Positions 36,533-45,817 are shown, numbered from the stretch's first letter. The stretch is 64,000 nucleotides of DNA from Streptomyces sp. B21-083 (GCF_036898825.1 NZ_JARUND010000002.1:2542001-2606000), one strand, 5' to 3'. Made by a program: numbers and translations. Notes: generated by a model not told the origin, from the letters alone.

Positions 36533-37321
36533 ATGAGTACGGTCGTCCGCTGGGCCCGGTCCGAATGGGGGCCGCTGTACGTCGCCGTAAGAGGGCCCCT
36601 GCTCCGGCGGCGGTGGCGGGCGCTGCCCATGACGCTCGGTGTCGTGTGTCTGACCGCGCTCGTCCAGTTCACGCAGAACCAGTCCTGGGGTTATCGGTTC
36701 GTCCAGGACGTCGGTGCCGTCCGCGCCGAGGACCCTCTACGGCTCGCTCTTCTGCGCACCCCGCTCTCCCTCTTCGTGCCCGCCCCCGACCTGCCGGTCT
36801 GGGGCGCCCTCGCGCAGATCCTGCTCGTCTTCGGCCTCGCCGAGATCTGCCTCGGCTGGTGGCGCACCCTCACCATCGCCTACGTCGCCACCCTCGCCGG
36901 CACGCTCTACGCGCGCATGGGCGTCGCCGTGGGCCCGGCGGGCTTCCTGGGGCTGCCCGGCACGGACGCGCACGTCGTGGACACCGGCCCGTCGGCGGCC
37001 GTGGTGGGCCTCGCCGTGTTCCTGGGGTGGCGCTACCGGGCGTATGTGAGCGCCGGTGCGGTGATCGTCGCGATGGTGGTGGAGGTGATCCTCAAGGACA
37101 ACCTCGCCGGCAAGGAGCATCTGGCGGCCATCGCCGCCGTATTCGTCCTGTGCGGGGTCTCGGCGCTGCGTCACCGGCGTACGGCGGGAGAGCCGGCCGG
37201 TTCGGGGTCGGGTTTGCCGCCGATCAGCTCCTCGATACGGCGTCGGGGTCCGGCCCAGCGACGGTCGTGGCGGTACGCGCGCAGGGTGGAGCGGGAACGG
37301 GCGCGCGGTCGGCGGACGTAG
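36533..37321 (+). CDS. Rhomboid-like integral membrane protein
   Basis: A 262-residue protein with about six helices between residues 30 and 210. A serine in DTGPSAAVVGL (S154) and a histidine in GKEHLAAIAAV (H196) sit where rhomboid serine and histidine would be, suggesting a rhomboid-like family member; proteolytic activity is only inferred. The basic tail after about residue 213 is read from DNA that also encodes the opposite-strand gene at 37171-37938, a 151-base convergent overlap. GAGGG lies shortly before the ATG. Confidence 0.75.
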   Translation: MSTVVRWARSEWGPLYVAVRGPLLRRRWRALPMTLGVVCLTALVQFTQNQSWGYRFVQDVGAVRAEDPLRLALLRTPLSLFVPAPDLPVWGALAQILLVFGLAEICLGWWRTLTIAYVATLAGTLYARMGVAVGPAGFLGLPGTDAHVVDTGPSAAVVGLAVFLGWRYRAYVSAGAVIVAMVVEVILKDNLAGKEHLAAIAAVFVLCGVSALRHRRTAGEPAGSGSGLPPISSSIRRRGPAQRRSWRYARRVERERARGRRT

Positions 37322-37938
37322 AAGCGCTTCGCCCAGGGGGAGCCGGGGCGGGCCAGGCGGATGGCGCCGAGGAGCGCGACGAAGGGGACGATCACACCGA
37401 AGATCGCCGTGCGGGCCTTGCCCTTGCTCAGGGCGAGGAGGGAGAAGATGAAGTTGATGCCGACGCTGAGCATGGCTTCGCCCCGGTTCTGGACGTCCTG
37501 GTCACTGAGGTCGTTCACCCCGAACGGCAGGAAGCCCAGGAGGACCAGGCCGACCAGCGCCGCCGTCAGCACCACCACCTCGACGCTCTGCCGGCCGGCC
37601 TCGCTCCAGTAGACGTCGTCCAGGTGCAGGATCAGCGCGAACTCGTCGAGCACCAGGCCGGCGCCCATCCCGAACAGCACCGCGCACAGACCCGCGCCGA
37701 ACCCGTGCTGCCCGCTGGCCACGGCCCCGAAGCCGCCCACGACGGTCAGCACGACGCCGGGCACGACGTGATGGATGTGCATCCCTCCCGCCTTGACGTT
37801 CCCGAACGGTCCCTTGCCGGCGCGGATCATCCGGGTGACGACCCGGGTGATGAGGAACGTCAGCATGAAGGCGGCGAGCGCCAGGAGCAGCGGCAGCTTG
37901 CCCGGCTCGACGATGTTCCGATGCAGCCAATGACCCAT
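37171..37938 (-). CDS. Conserved integral membrane protein
   Basis: A 255-residue protein with about six helices. It begins MGHWLHRNIVEPGKLPLLLALAAFML and has a conserved-looking AGGMHIHHVVPGVVL with clustered histidines, LVLDEFALILHLDDVYW with acidic residues, and a basic C-terminal tail. The His/Asp clusters hint at metal or lipid-phosphate chemistry, but no function is known. Its C-terminal 50 codons overlap the end of the plus-strand neighbour. It is divergent from cobS. Confidence 0.82.
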   Translation of the reverse strand: MGHWLHRNIVEPGKLPLLLALAAFMLTFLITRVVTRMIRAGKGPFGNVKAGGMHIHHVVPGVVLTVVGGFGAVASGQHGFGAGLCAVLFGMGAGLVLDEFALILHLDDVYWSEAGRQSVEVVVLTAALVGLVLLGFLPFGVNDLSDQDVQNRGEAMLSVGINFIFSLLALSKGKARTAIFGVIVPFVALLGAIRLARPGSPWAKRFYVRRPRARSRSTLRAYRHDRRWAGPRRRIEELIGGKPDPEPAGSPAVRR

Positions 37939-38027
37939 GAGCGCACTTTATCCAGGTATGGACCGTCAACGGCTGTTTGTACGCCGCCGACCTGGGCAGT
38001 TGCCATCCCGCCGGGTACTCTGCGCCG

Positions 38028-38840
38028 GTGTCCACGCCTCCGCCCCAGCCCACGCAGTCCGACCCTCTCACCCCTCTCACCGGGCTCCGGTTCGCCTTCG
38101 GAACGCTGACCGTGCTGCCGGTCAGGGTGATCCGCTGGGACCGGGACGCGGCGCGCGGCGGCATGCTGTGGGCGCCGGTGGTGGGCCTGGTCGTCGGCGT
38201 GTGTGCCGCCGTGGTCGGGCTGGTTCTGCTGTTCCTGGGTGCCGGCGCGCTGCTCGCCGCCGTCGCCACGGCCGCCGTGCCCGCCGTCCTCACCCGGGGC
38301 CTGCATCTCGACGGTCTCGCGGACACCGCCGACGGACTCGGCAGCGGCAAACCCGCCGAGGACGCGCTGCGCGTCATGAAGCAGTCGGACATCGGCCCGT
38401 TCGGTGTACTCGCCCTCGTGTTCGTGCTGCTGACCCAGGTGGCCGCGCTCGCACAGGCGTACGGCGATTCCTGGGCCCGGGGTGCCCTCGCCGCCGTCGT
38501 CTCGGCGACCGCCGCCCGGCTGGCCCTCACCCTGGCCGCCCGTACCGGCGTGCCGCCCGCCCGGCCCGAGGGGCTGGGGGCGGCGGTGGCCGGAACGGTA
38601 TCGGTCCGCTCGGCGCTGCTGGTGGCGGTCCTGGTGACGATCGTGGCGGCCGGCTTCGGCGCGGTCTTCGGAGTGTTCGACATCGTCCGTACCGCCTTCG
38701 CGGTCATCGCGGGCTGCGCCGCCGCCGAACGCCTCCTGCTGCGCTGCACGCGCCGTTTCGGCGGGGTCACCGGCGATGTCTTCGGCGCCCTCGCGGAGAC
38801 GTCCGCGACGGCCGCACTGGTCGTGCTGTCGTTGCGCTGA
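38028..38840 (+). CDS. cobS: Adenosylcobinamide-GDP ribazoletransferase (cobalamin synthase)
   Basis: Membrane enzyme joining adenosylcobinamide-GDP with alpha-ribazole, the last step of cobalamin assembly. The 270 residues have six or seven helices and the CobS motifs RGLHLDGLADTADGLGSGKPAEDALRVMKQSDIGPFGV. The start is GTG 38028 (STPPPQPTQSDPL). An upstream frame to 37977 reads across the promoter. Together with CobU and CobT it completes the nucleotide-loop pathway in this window. Confidence 0.95.
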   Translation: MSTPPPQPTQSDPLTPLTGLRFAFGTLTVLPVRVIRWDRDAARGGMLWAPVVGLVVGVCAAVVGLVLLFLGAGALLAAVATAAVPAVLTRGLHLDGLADTADGLGSGKPAEDALRVMKQSDIGPFGVLALVFVLLTQVAALAQAYGDSWARGALAAVVSATAARLALTLAARTGVPPARPEGLGAAVAGTVSVRSALLVAVLVTIVAAGFGAVFGVFDIVRTAFAVIAGCAAAERLLLRCTRRFGGVTGDVFGALAETSATAALVVLSLR

Positions 38841-38863
38841 GGGCTGCTCAGGGGCTCAGCGGC

Positions 38864-39514
38864 TCAGGCCACGGGCACGGCGTGGGGCAGGGTGCCCCAC
38901 GGATGGTCTCCGGTGCCGGGGACCGCGCAGTGCAGGTCGGCGCCCCGCCTTCTGGCCTCCGCTGCGGGATCGGCGTCCGGCGGGACGCCGTACACGAGGT
39001 GACACAGGCGGGTCCCCGGGGTCCGCAAGGGGTGCGGGCGTTCGGTGCGGTACGTGTCCCAGGTGCCCTCGAAGGTCACGAGGACGTCGGCGATCCTGGC
39101 GTACGAGGGGTGCGGCGGGACGCCGTGGTTCAGGGCGAGGGTACGGATGCCGGTGCCCCAGGCCGCCGACGCCAGGCGCCGGTAGTGGTCGAACCGGTCC
39201 GGCCCCGAGGCGACCTGGTCGAGGAAGGCGCCGTCCGCGCCGTACCAGTCGTGGTGCCGGACCAGGTCGCGGATGACGGCGGTGACGGGCCTGCGGGCGT
39301 AGTCGGTGTCGGCGTACCCGAGCACCCGTACGCCCTCCGCGCGCAGTCGGGCGGCGATCTCGGCGAACGCCGGGTCGGGGCGGTCGCCGGCGCCGCTCGC
39401 CGGGTTCAGCACCACCCCGTACAGGCCGGGGGCGGCGGCGAGGATCGCCTCCCATTCGGCGGGGCGGACGGACGGGTGCTCGTAGTACGGGACGAGGAGA
39501 CTGCTCGGGCTCAT
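38864..39514 (-). CDS. Spherulin-4 family protein (GH135-like)
   Basis: A 216-residue protein of the spherulation-specific family 4, a TIM-barrel group that includes the fungal galactosaminogalactan hydrolase Sph3. Segments LLVPYYEHPS, YGVVLNPASG, VLGYADTDYARR, WYGADGAFLDQ, LNHGVPPHPSY and VTFEGTWDTY are characteristic. At the catalytic acid pair, usually Asp-Glu, it has D99-Q100, while the later glutamate E149 is kept. No signal peptide is seen at this start. Neighbours are a small membrane protein and a deacetylase-like fragment. Confidence 0.85.
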   Translation of the reverse strand: MSPSSLLVPYYEHPSVRPAEWEAILAAAPGLYGVVLNPASGAGDRPDPAFAEIAARLRAEGVRVLGYADTDYARRPVTAVIRDLVRHHDWYGADGAFLDQVASGPDRFDHYRRLASAAWGTGIRTLALNHGVPPHPSYARIADVLVTFEGTWDTYRTERPHPLRTPGTRLCHLVYGVPPDADPAAEARRRGADLHCAVPGTGDHPWGTLPHAVPVA

Positions 39515-39551
39515 GTGGGGGTTCTTGTCCGTTCCGTTCGCGGCTGGGGGA

Positions 39552-39923
39552 TCAGCGGTGGGCCGTCGCTCTGCCCAGCAGGCCGCCGACCAGGGCCGCC
39601 TGGACGCCGGCCGCTGTCCCGTACACGGTCAGGCCTACCCAGTGCGGGCTGCCCGCATGGGTCGCCAGGGCCAGGGTCTGGGCGAGGGCGGCGACACAGC
39701 AGATCACGGCCGCGCTGAGGATCGCGCCGAAGGACTGGAGCAGCAGCCCCGTCCACAGGACCACGCCCAGGAGAAGCAGTCCGGCCAGCCGGACGCCTCC
39801 CGCGCCCGGGGCGTCGGGCCACAGGGCGGCGGCGGTGAGGCTGAGGGCGAGGAGGGAGGCGAGGTAGGCGGTGAGGCACTTGACGAGGGTGCGGGCGGTG
39901 GTGCGCCGGAAGTCGCCGTCCAT
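39552..39923 (-). CDS. Small four-helix membrane protein
   Basis: A 123-residue protein starting MDGDFRRTTARTLVKCLTAYL, with about four hydrophobic helices (roughly 16-34, 45-65, 68-88 and 97-118). No Shine-Dalgarno is seen before the ATG, which lies inside the preceding deacetylase-like fragment, so its expression is uncertain. Its stop is 37 bases upstream of the spherulin-4 gene on the same strand. Function unknown. Confidence 0.65.
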   Translation of the reverse strand: MDGDFRRTTARTLVKCLTAYLASLLALSLTAAALWPDAPGAGGVRLAGLLLLGVVLWTGLLLQSFGAILSAAVICCVAALAQTLALATHAGSPHWVGLTVYGTAAGVQAALVGGLLGRATAHR

Positions 39924-40156
39924 TGGATGCCGTTGTAGACCATGTCGAGCGTGAGGCCGCTGCTCCGCTGCCACTTGGCCGCGTACACCGCGTCGGCCGC
40001 CGTCATACGGATCGGTGTGGTGCCCTCGCCGTCGCCGCCCACGCAGGTGAAGTCGCCCGGGGTGCAGTTGTGTTCGGTGTCCCAGCGGCTGTCGGGCGCG
40101 AAGACGTCGTCGACGTACACGGAGAAGTAGTTCCACATATGCGGTGACAGGACCAC
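39915..40156 (-). pseudogene. Fragment resembling a CE18 (Agd3-like) polysaccharide deacetylase
   Basis: About 80 codons with strong third-position G/C, starting near WNYFSVYVDDVFAPDSRWD and including NCTPGDFTC, IRMTAADAVYAAKWQ and LDMVYNG. From memory these resemble the catalytic-domain start of CE18 deacetylases, which act with spherulin-4/GH135 hydrolases on galactosamine polymers. No coding sequence continues upstream, and the frame degenerates after VYNG, where the small membrane gene begins. Both ends are therefore missing. Family assignment needs a search. Confidence 0.5.
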
Positions 40157-40417
40157 TCACCACAATGTGACGAGTGTGACTCAGGTCATCGGAAGTGAGG
40201 GATGGGAAGTGACCGTGACGCCACTGTCAGGTGAACGCTCGCAGGAATGAGCGAAACCGGCCGCCGAGCGTAGGCTCGTGCCGGGTGTACCACCCCCGGT
40301 ACCGACCGCCCCCCAGGGCCGGATTTAGGGTCGCTTGTCGGGCCTGGTCGACCCATTCCACTCGGCCACAGAGTCTCTTAAGACGGACTTTTCAGACGGA
40401 AGCGAGAATTCACCACC

Positions 40418-41947
40418 GTGACTGCTCTCACTCTCAGCACCGCTGCGGCGCCCGGCCTTCGGGTCGACGCGATCGTCGTCGGTGTCGCCAAGAGCGGCAA
40501 GGGCCCGGTCGTCGCACCGGGCGCCGAGGCCGTGGACAAGGCGTACGACGGCAAGCTCGCCGACGTCCTGGGGACCCTCGGCGCCTCCGGTGCCGAGGGC
40601 GAGGTGACCAAGCTGCCCGCCCCGGCCGGCTTCAAGGCACCCGTTGTCGTGGCCGTGGGCCTCGGCGCACTGCCCGCGAAGGACGAGACCTTCGGCGCCG
40701 AGTCGCTGCGCCGGGCCGCCGGTGTGGCCGCCCGTACCCTCGCCGGCGCCAAGAAGGCCGCCTTCGCCCTGCCCATCGAGGACGCGGCCGACGCCGGCGC
40801 GATCGGCGAGGGCGCGCTGCTCGGCGCGTACTCCTTCGACGCGTACAAGGAGATCGGCAGGAACGGCAAGGACGCGAAGAACGGCAAGGCGCCGCTCGCC
40901 GAGGTCACCCTGCTCGGCGGCAAGCCCCGTGACGCCGCGTTCAAGGCGGCCGTCGCGCGCGCCACCGCCGTCTCCGAGGAGCTGAACCGCGCCCGCGACC
41001 TGATCAACACCCCGCCGAACGACCTCAACCCCGAGGCCTTCGCCGCCGTCGCGCAGGCCGCGGCCGAGGAGCACGGCATCAAGGTGCGGGTGCTCGACGA
41101 GGAGGCGCTGGAGGAGGGCGGCTACGGCGGCATCCTGGGCGTCGGCGTCGGCTCCGCCGCCGGGCCCCGGCTGGTGAAGCTGACGTACACGCACGAGGCG
41201 GCGAGCAAGCACCTCGCCTTCGTCGGCAAGGGCATCACCTACGACTCGGGCGGCATCTCGCTCAAGCCCGCCGGGCACAACGAGACGATGAAGTGCGACA
41301 TGAGCGGTGCGGCGGCGGTCTTCGCCGCGGTCGTCGCCGCCGCGCGGCTCGGCCTCCAGGTCAACGTCACCGGCTGGCTGGCGCTCGCCGAGAACATGCC
41401 GTCCGGCTCCGCCACCCGTCCCGGTGACGTGCTGCGCATGTACAGCGGCAAGACCGTCGAGGTCCTCAACACCGACGCCGAGGGCCGCCTCGTCCTCGCC
41501 GACGCCCTGTGGGCCGCCTCGGCGGAGAAGCCGGACGCGATCGTCGACGTGGCGACGCTGACCGGCGCGATGATGCTGGCGCTGGGCAACCGGACGTACG
41601 GGATCATGGCGAACGACGACGCGTTCCGCTCCGCGGTGCACGAGGCCGCCGAGGAGGTCGGGGAGCCGGCGTGGCCGATGCCGCTGCCGGACCACCTGAA
41701 GAAGGGGATGGAGTCCCCCACGGCCGACATCGCGAACATGGGCGAGCGGTACGGCGGCGGGCTGGTCGCGGGGCTGTTCCTGCGGGAGTTCGTGGGTGAG
41801 GGGATCACCTGGGCGCACCTGGACATCGCGGGGCCCGCGTTCAACGAGGGCGGGCCTTTCGGTTACACCCCCAAGGGTGGGACCGGGACCGCGGTTCGTA
41901 CGTTGGTGCGGCTGGCTGAGCTGACCGCTGCGGGGGATCTGGGCTGA
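40418..41947 (+). CDS. pepA: Leucyl aminopeptidase (M17 family)
   Basis: Cytosolic dinuclear-metal aminopeptidase of 509 residues: an N-terminal macro-like domain, then the catalytic M17 domain with VGKGITYDSGGISLKPAG (lysine and aspartate ligands), MKCDMSGAAAV and the signature NTDAEGRLVLADAL. GTG start. A terminator-like hairpin follows (41962-41996). The upstream 260 bases hold no gene beyond the deacetylase fragment on the other strand. Confidence 0.97.
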   Translation: MTALTLSTAAAPGLRVDAIVVGVAKSGKGPVVAPGAEAVDKAYDGKLADVLGTLGASGAEGEVTKLPAPAGFKAPVVVAVGLGALPAKDETFGAESLRRAAGVAARTLAGAKKAAFALPIEDAADAGAIGEGALLGAYSFDAYKEIGRNGKDAKNGKAPLAEVTLLGGKPRDAAFKAAVARATAVSEELNRARDLINTPPNDLNPEAFAAVAQAAAEEHGIKVRVLDEEALEEGGYGGILGVGVGSAAGPRLVKLTYTHEAASKHLAFVGKGITYDSGGISLKPAGHNETMKCDMSGAAAVFAAVVAAARLGLQVNVTGWLALAENMPSGSATRPGDVLRMYSGKTVEVLNTDAEGRLVLADALWAASAEKPDAIVDVATLTGAMMLALGNRTYGIMANDDAFRSAVHEAAEEVGEPAWPMPLPDHLKKGMESPTADIANMGERYGGGLVAGLFLREFVGEGITWAHLDIAGPAFNEGGPFGYTPKGGTGTAVRTLVRLAELTAAGDLG

Positions 41948-41961
41948 CGCCCACTTCTGTG

Positions 41962-41996
41962 ACGGGACCCCGTGGGCGGGTAGTCCGGGGTCCCGT
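41962..41996. terminator. Hairpin after pepA
   Basis: Eleven-bp stem ACGGGACCCCG / CGGGGTCCCGT with a 13-base loop, 15 bases after the pepA stop. Confidence 0.75.
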
Positions 41997-42029
41997 TGCG
42001 CCCAACAGCTCGGATGCTCGTGCAATCTG

Positions 42030-42076
42030 GCGGGTGCGGGTCGTGGGTGGCTTGTCGCGCAGTTCCTCGCGCCCCT
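42030..42076 (+). repeat. Dispersed repeat A, copy 8
   Basis: GGCGGGTGCGGGTCGTGGGTGG then CTTGTCGCGCAGTTCCTCGC. It lies in the 339-base gap between pepA and lpdA, which otherwise holds only the lpdA promoter region. Confidence 0.85.
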
Positions 42077-42286
42077 GGGTGGGTCGGCGCGTCCCCCTCT
42101 GAAAAGTTCTGGCACGTGTGGGGTGTCTCTCACACCGGCCCGGCGTCTCTTCCGCGTCCGACAAGTGCGAAGATGGGCTCGGCAGGACAGGGCCCCCACC
42201 ACAGGGCCGAAGAAAGAGCGGCCGGACACCAGCCGCCGTCCGGTCGCTGACGACCGGCGTACGGCGCAATGCATGGAGGACGTGAC

Positions 42287-43675
42287 GTGGCGAACGACGC
42301 CAGCACCGTTTTCGACCTAGTGATCCTCGGCGGTGGCAGTGGCGGTTACGCCGCGGCGCTGCGCGGGGCCCAGCTGGGGCTTGACGTCGCCCTGATCGAG
42401 AAGGACAAGGTCGGCGGTACCTGCCTGCACCGGGGATGTATCCCCACCAAGGCCCTGCTGCACGCGGGCGAGATCGCCGACCAGGCCCGCGAGAGCGAGC
42501 AGTTCGGCGTCAAGGCCACCTTCGAGGGCATCGACATGCCCGCGGTGCACAAGTACAAGGACGACGTCATCGCCGGCCTGTACAAGGGACTCCAGGGGCT
42601 TGTCGCCTCTCGGAAGGTCACCTACATCGAGGGTGAGGGGCGGCTCTCCTCCCCCACCTCCGTCGACGTGAACGGGCAGCGGATCCAGGGCCGCCACGTC
42701 CTGCTCGCGACCGGCTCCGTGCCGAAGTCGCTGCCGGGCCTGGAGATCGACGGCAACCGGATCATCTCCTCGGACCACGCCCTCGTCCTGGACCGGGTGC
42801 CGCAGTCGGCGATCGTCCTCGGCGGCGGCGTCATCGGCGTCGAGTTCGCCTCCGCGTGGAAGTCCTTCGGTACGGACGTCACGATCATCGAGGGCCTCAA
42901 GCACCTGGCCCCCCTTGAGGACGAGAACTCCTCCAAGCTTCTTGAGCGCGCGTTCCGCAAGCGCGGCATCAAGTTCAACCTGGGCACCTTCTTCTCGAAG
43001 GCCGAGTACACCGCGAACGGTGTCAAGGTCACCCTTGCCGACGGCAAGGAGTTCGAGGCCGAGGTGCTGCTCGTCGCCGTGGGCCGCGGCCCGGTCTCGG
43101 CCGGTCTCGGTTACGAGGAGCAGGGCGTCGCGATGGACCGCGGCTACGTCCTGGTCGACGAGTACATGCGGACGAACGTCCCGACCGTCTCCGCCGTCGG
43201 TGACCTGGTCCCGACGCTCCAGCTCGCGCACGTCGGCTTCGCCGAGGGCATCCTGGTGGCGGAGCGTCTGGCCGGTCTGAAGGCCGTCCCGATCGACTAC
43301 GACGGCGTGCCCCGGGTGACGTACTGCCACCCCGAGGTCGCCTCCGTGGGTATCACCGAGGCCAAGGCCAAGGAGATCTACGGTGCGGACAAGGTCGTCG
43401 CTCTGAAGTACAGCCTCGCGGGCAACGGCAAGAGCAAGATCCTCAAGACCGCGGGCGAGATCAAGCTCGTCCAGGTCAAGGACGGTGCCGTGGTCGGCGT
43501 CCACATGGTCGGCGACCGCATGGGCGAGCAGGTCGGCGAAGCCCAGCTGATCTACAACTGGGAGGCGCTGCCGTCCGAGGTCGCGCAGCTCATCCACGCC
43601 CACCCGACGCAGAGCGAGGCGCTCGGCGAGGCCCACCTGGCCCTGGCCGGCAAACCGCTGCACGCCCACGACTGA
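42287..43675 (+). CDS. lpdA: Dihydrolipoyl dehydrogenase (E3)
   Basis: Reoxidises the lipoyl groups of 2-oxo-acid dehydrogenases, passing electrons to NAD. The 462 residues have the FAD motif VILGGGSGGYAAAL, the redox disulfide GGTCLHRGC (C46, C51), the NAD motif VLGGGVIGVEFAS, and the C-terminal HAHPTQSEALGEA with the His-Glu catalytic pair. The start is GTG 42287 with GGAGGA upstream. It precedes sucB by 59 bases, a likely operon. Confidence 0.97.
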   Translation: MANDASTVFDLVILGGGSGGYAAALRGAQLGLDVALIEKDKVGGTCLHRGCIPTKALLHAGEIADQARESEQFGVKATFEGIDMPAVHKYKDDVIAGLYKGLQGLVASRKVTYIEGEGRLSSPTSVDVNGQRIQGRHVLLATGSVPKSLPGLEIDGNRIISSDHALVLDRVPQSAIVLGGGVIGVEFASAWKSFGTDVTIIEGLKHLAPLEDENSSKLLERAFRKRGIKFNLGTFFSKAEYTANGVKVTLADGKEFEAEVLLVAVGRGPVSAGLGYEEQGVAMDRGYVLVDEYMRTNVPTVSAVGDLVPTLQLAHVGFAEGILVAERLAGLKAVPIDYDGVPRVTYCHPEVASVGITEAKAKEIYGADKVVALKYSLAGNGKSKILKTAGEIKLVQVKDGAVVGVHMVGDRMGEQVGEAQLIYNWEALPSEVAQLIHAHPTQSEALGEAHLALAGKPLHAHD

Positions 43676-43734
43676 CCCTCGGTCGACGGACGACGACACA
43701 GACTTCCGCAATTTCGTAAGGAGCAACCGAAACC

Positions 43735-45579
43735 ATGGCGGTTTCCGTAACCCTTCCGGCGCTCGGTGAGAGCGTCACCGAGGGCACTGTCACCCGGTGG
43801 CTGAAGGCCGAGGGCGAGCGCGTCGAGGCCGACGAGCCGCTGCTGGAGGTGTCGACCGACAAGGTCGACACCGAGATCCCCTCGCCCGTCTCCGGCATCC
43901 TCGCGTCCATCAAGGTCGCCGAGGACGAGACCGTTGAGGTCGGGGCCGAGCTGGCCCTCATCGACGACGGCAGCGGCGCGCCTGCTGCCGCCCCGGCTCC
44001 GGCCGCGGCGGAGGTCGCCCCTCCGGCGCCCGCCCCCGCCGCCCCGGCTCCGGCTCCGGCCGCCCAGCCGTCCACCGAGCAGGCGGCTCCGGCCCCTGCT
44101 CCCACCGCCGAGGCCGCGACCGGCGGCAGCTCCGCCGAGGGCACGGACGTCGTCCTGCCCGCGCTCGGCGAGTCCGTCACCGAGGGCACCGTCACCCGCT
44201 GGCTGAAGGCCGTCGGCGACGAGGTCGCGGAGGACGAGCCCCTGCTGGAGGTCTCCACCGACAAGGTCGACACCGAGATCCCGGCGCCCGTCGCCGGCGT
44301 CCTGCTGGAGATCGTGGTCGGCGAGGACGAGACCGCCGAGGTCGGCGCCAAGCTGGCCGTGATCGGCGCCCCGGGTGCCGCTCCGGCGGCTGCCCCGGCT
44401 CCGGCCGCCCCGGCTCCGGCTCCGGCCGCCCCGGCTCCGGCGCCCGCCGCCGCTGCCCCGGCGCCCGCTCCGGCGGCCCCTGCCGCGCCCGTCGCGCCTC
44501 CGGCCCCCGTGGCCCCGGCCGCTCCGGCCCCCGCGCCGGTTCCGGTCCAGGCCGCGGCTCCGGTCGCTCCCCCGGCGCCCGCGCCGGCCGCGCCCGCCCC
44601 GGTGGCTCCGGCCGCTCCGGCTCCCGTCGCCGCTCAGGCCACCGACGAGGGTGCGTACGTGACCCCGCTGGTGCGCAAGCTCGCCGCCGAGAACGGCGTC
44701 GACCTGGGCTCCGTCAAGGGCACCGGCGTCGGCGGTCGTATCCGTAAGCAGGACGTCCTCGCCGCCGCCGAGGCAGCGAAGGCCGCCGCGGCCGCTCCGG
44801 CGCCCGCCGCCGCCGCTGCCCCGGCAGCCAGGAAGTCGCCGGCCCTGGAGGCCTCTCCCCTCCGTGGCCAGACCATCAAGATGCCCCGCATCCGCAAGGT
44901 CATCGGCGACAACATGGTCAAGGCGCTGCACGAGCAGGCGCAGCTGTCCTCGGTCGTCGAGGTCGACATCACGCGCCTGATGAAGCTCCGCGCGCAGGCG
45001 AAGGACTCCTTCGCGGCCCGCGAGGGCGTCAAGCTCTCCCCGATGCCGTTCTTCGTGAAGGCGGCGGCCCAGGCGCTGAAGGCCCACCCGGCCGTCAACG
45101 CCCGGATCAACGTCGAAGAGGGCACGATCACCTACTTCGACACCGAGAGCGTCGGTATCGCGGTGGACTCCGAGAAGGGCCTGATGACCCCGGTCATCAA
45201 GCACGCGGGCGACCTCAACATCGCCGGTATCGCCAAGGCCACGGCCGAGCTCGCGGGCAAGGTCAGGGCCAACAAGATCACCCCGGACGAGCTGTCCGGC
45301 GCGACCTTCACCATCTCCAACACCGGCTCGCGCGGTGCGCTCTTCGACACGATCATCGTGCCGCCGAACCAGGTCGCGATCCTGGGCATCGGCGCGACGG
45401 TCAAGCGCCCGGCGGTCATCGAGACGGAGGAGGGCACGGTCATCGGCGTACGCGACATGACGTACCTGACCCTGTCCTACGACCACCGTCTGGTCGACGG
45501 CGCCGACGCGGCCCGTTACCTGACGGCCGTCAAGGCGATCCTGGAGGCGGGCGAGTTCGAGGTCGAGCTCGGCCTGTAA
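43735..45579 (+). CDS. sucB: Dihydrolipoamide acyltransferase (E2) with two lipoyl domains
   Basis: Core of the 2-oxoglutarate and/or pyruvate dehydrogenase complex. The 614 residues hold lipoyl domain 1 (1-77, K43 in STDKVDT), an Ala/Pro linker, lipoyl domain 2 (138-213, K177), a longer Ala/Pro linker (215-305), the E3-binding domain (307-345) and a catalytic acyltransferase domain ending in [15 protein letters not shown] (H584, D588). The two lipoyl domains are nearly identical and the linkers are repetitive DNA. Which acyl group it serves cannot be settled from sequence. Confidence 0.95.
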   Translation: MAVSVTLPALGESVTEGTVTRWLKAEGERVEADEPLLEVSTDKVDTEIPSPVSGILASIKVAEDETVEVGAELALIDDGSGAPAAAPAPAAAEVAPPAPAPAAPAPAPAAQPSTEQAAPAPAPTAEAATGGSSAEGTDVVLPALGESVTEGTVTRWLKAVGDEVAEDEPLLEVSTDKVDTEIPAPVAGVLLEIVVGEDETAEVGAKLAVIGAPGAAPAAAPAPAAPAPAPAAPAPAPAAAAPAPAPAAPAAPVAPPAPVAPAAPAPAPVPVQAAAPVAPPAPAPAAPAPVAPAAPAPVAAQATDEGAYVTPLVRKLAAENGVDLGSVKGTGVGGRIRKQDVLAAAEAAKAAAAAPAPAAAAAPAARKSPALEASPLRGQTIKMPRIRKVIGDNMVKALHEQAQLSSVVEVDITRLMKLRAQAKDSFAAREGVKLSPMPFFVKAAAQALKAHPAVNARINVEEGTITYFDTESVGIAVDSEKGLMTPVIKHAGDLNIAGIAKATAELAGKVRANKITPDELSGATFTISNTGSRGALFDTIIVPPNQVAILGIGATVKRPAVIETEEGTVIGVRDMTYLTLSYDHRLVDGADAARYLTAVKAILEAGEFEVELGL

Positions 45580-45602
45580 CCAGCCAGCTGGGATGTACGT
45601 GT

Positions 45603-45646
45603 ACGACGGTGCCCCGTCCGGAGTCTTCCGGACGGGGCACCGTCGT
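45603..45646. terminator. Terminator after sucB
   Basis: Perfect 20-base arms (45603-45622 and 45627-45646; ACGACGGTGCCCCGTCCGGA and its complement) with a 4-base loop. Confidence 0.9.
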
Positions 45647-45817
45647 TCTCGCCGTAAAGCCGGGGGGCACGGGCTGTGGCGTGCGCCCGGTCCGGTCTGT
45701 AACCCTCGTCTCACGTACGTCCGCACTCGCGCCCGGAAGGCCTCTGGACAGGGACGCGGCCGTATTGTCTACAGGTCACCGCCCCTGGGGCCGAAGCCCC
45801 TCCCTCAAGGAGCCCTC

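Noticed and set aside
8931..42076. Repeat family A considered as rho-independent terminators
   Set aside because: The internal stem is short, there is no T-tract, and copy 5 sits next to a separate, much stronger terminator.
43552..45726. 724-codon minus-strand frame opposite sucB
   Set aside because: Low-complexity Arg/Gly product complementary to the Ala/Pro linkers and lipoyl domains. A shadow of sucB.
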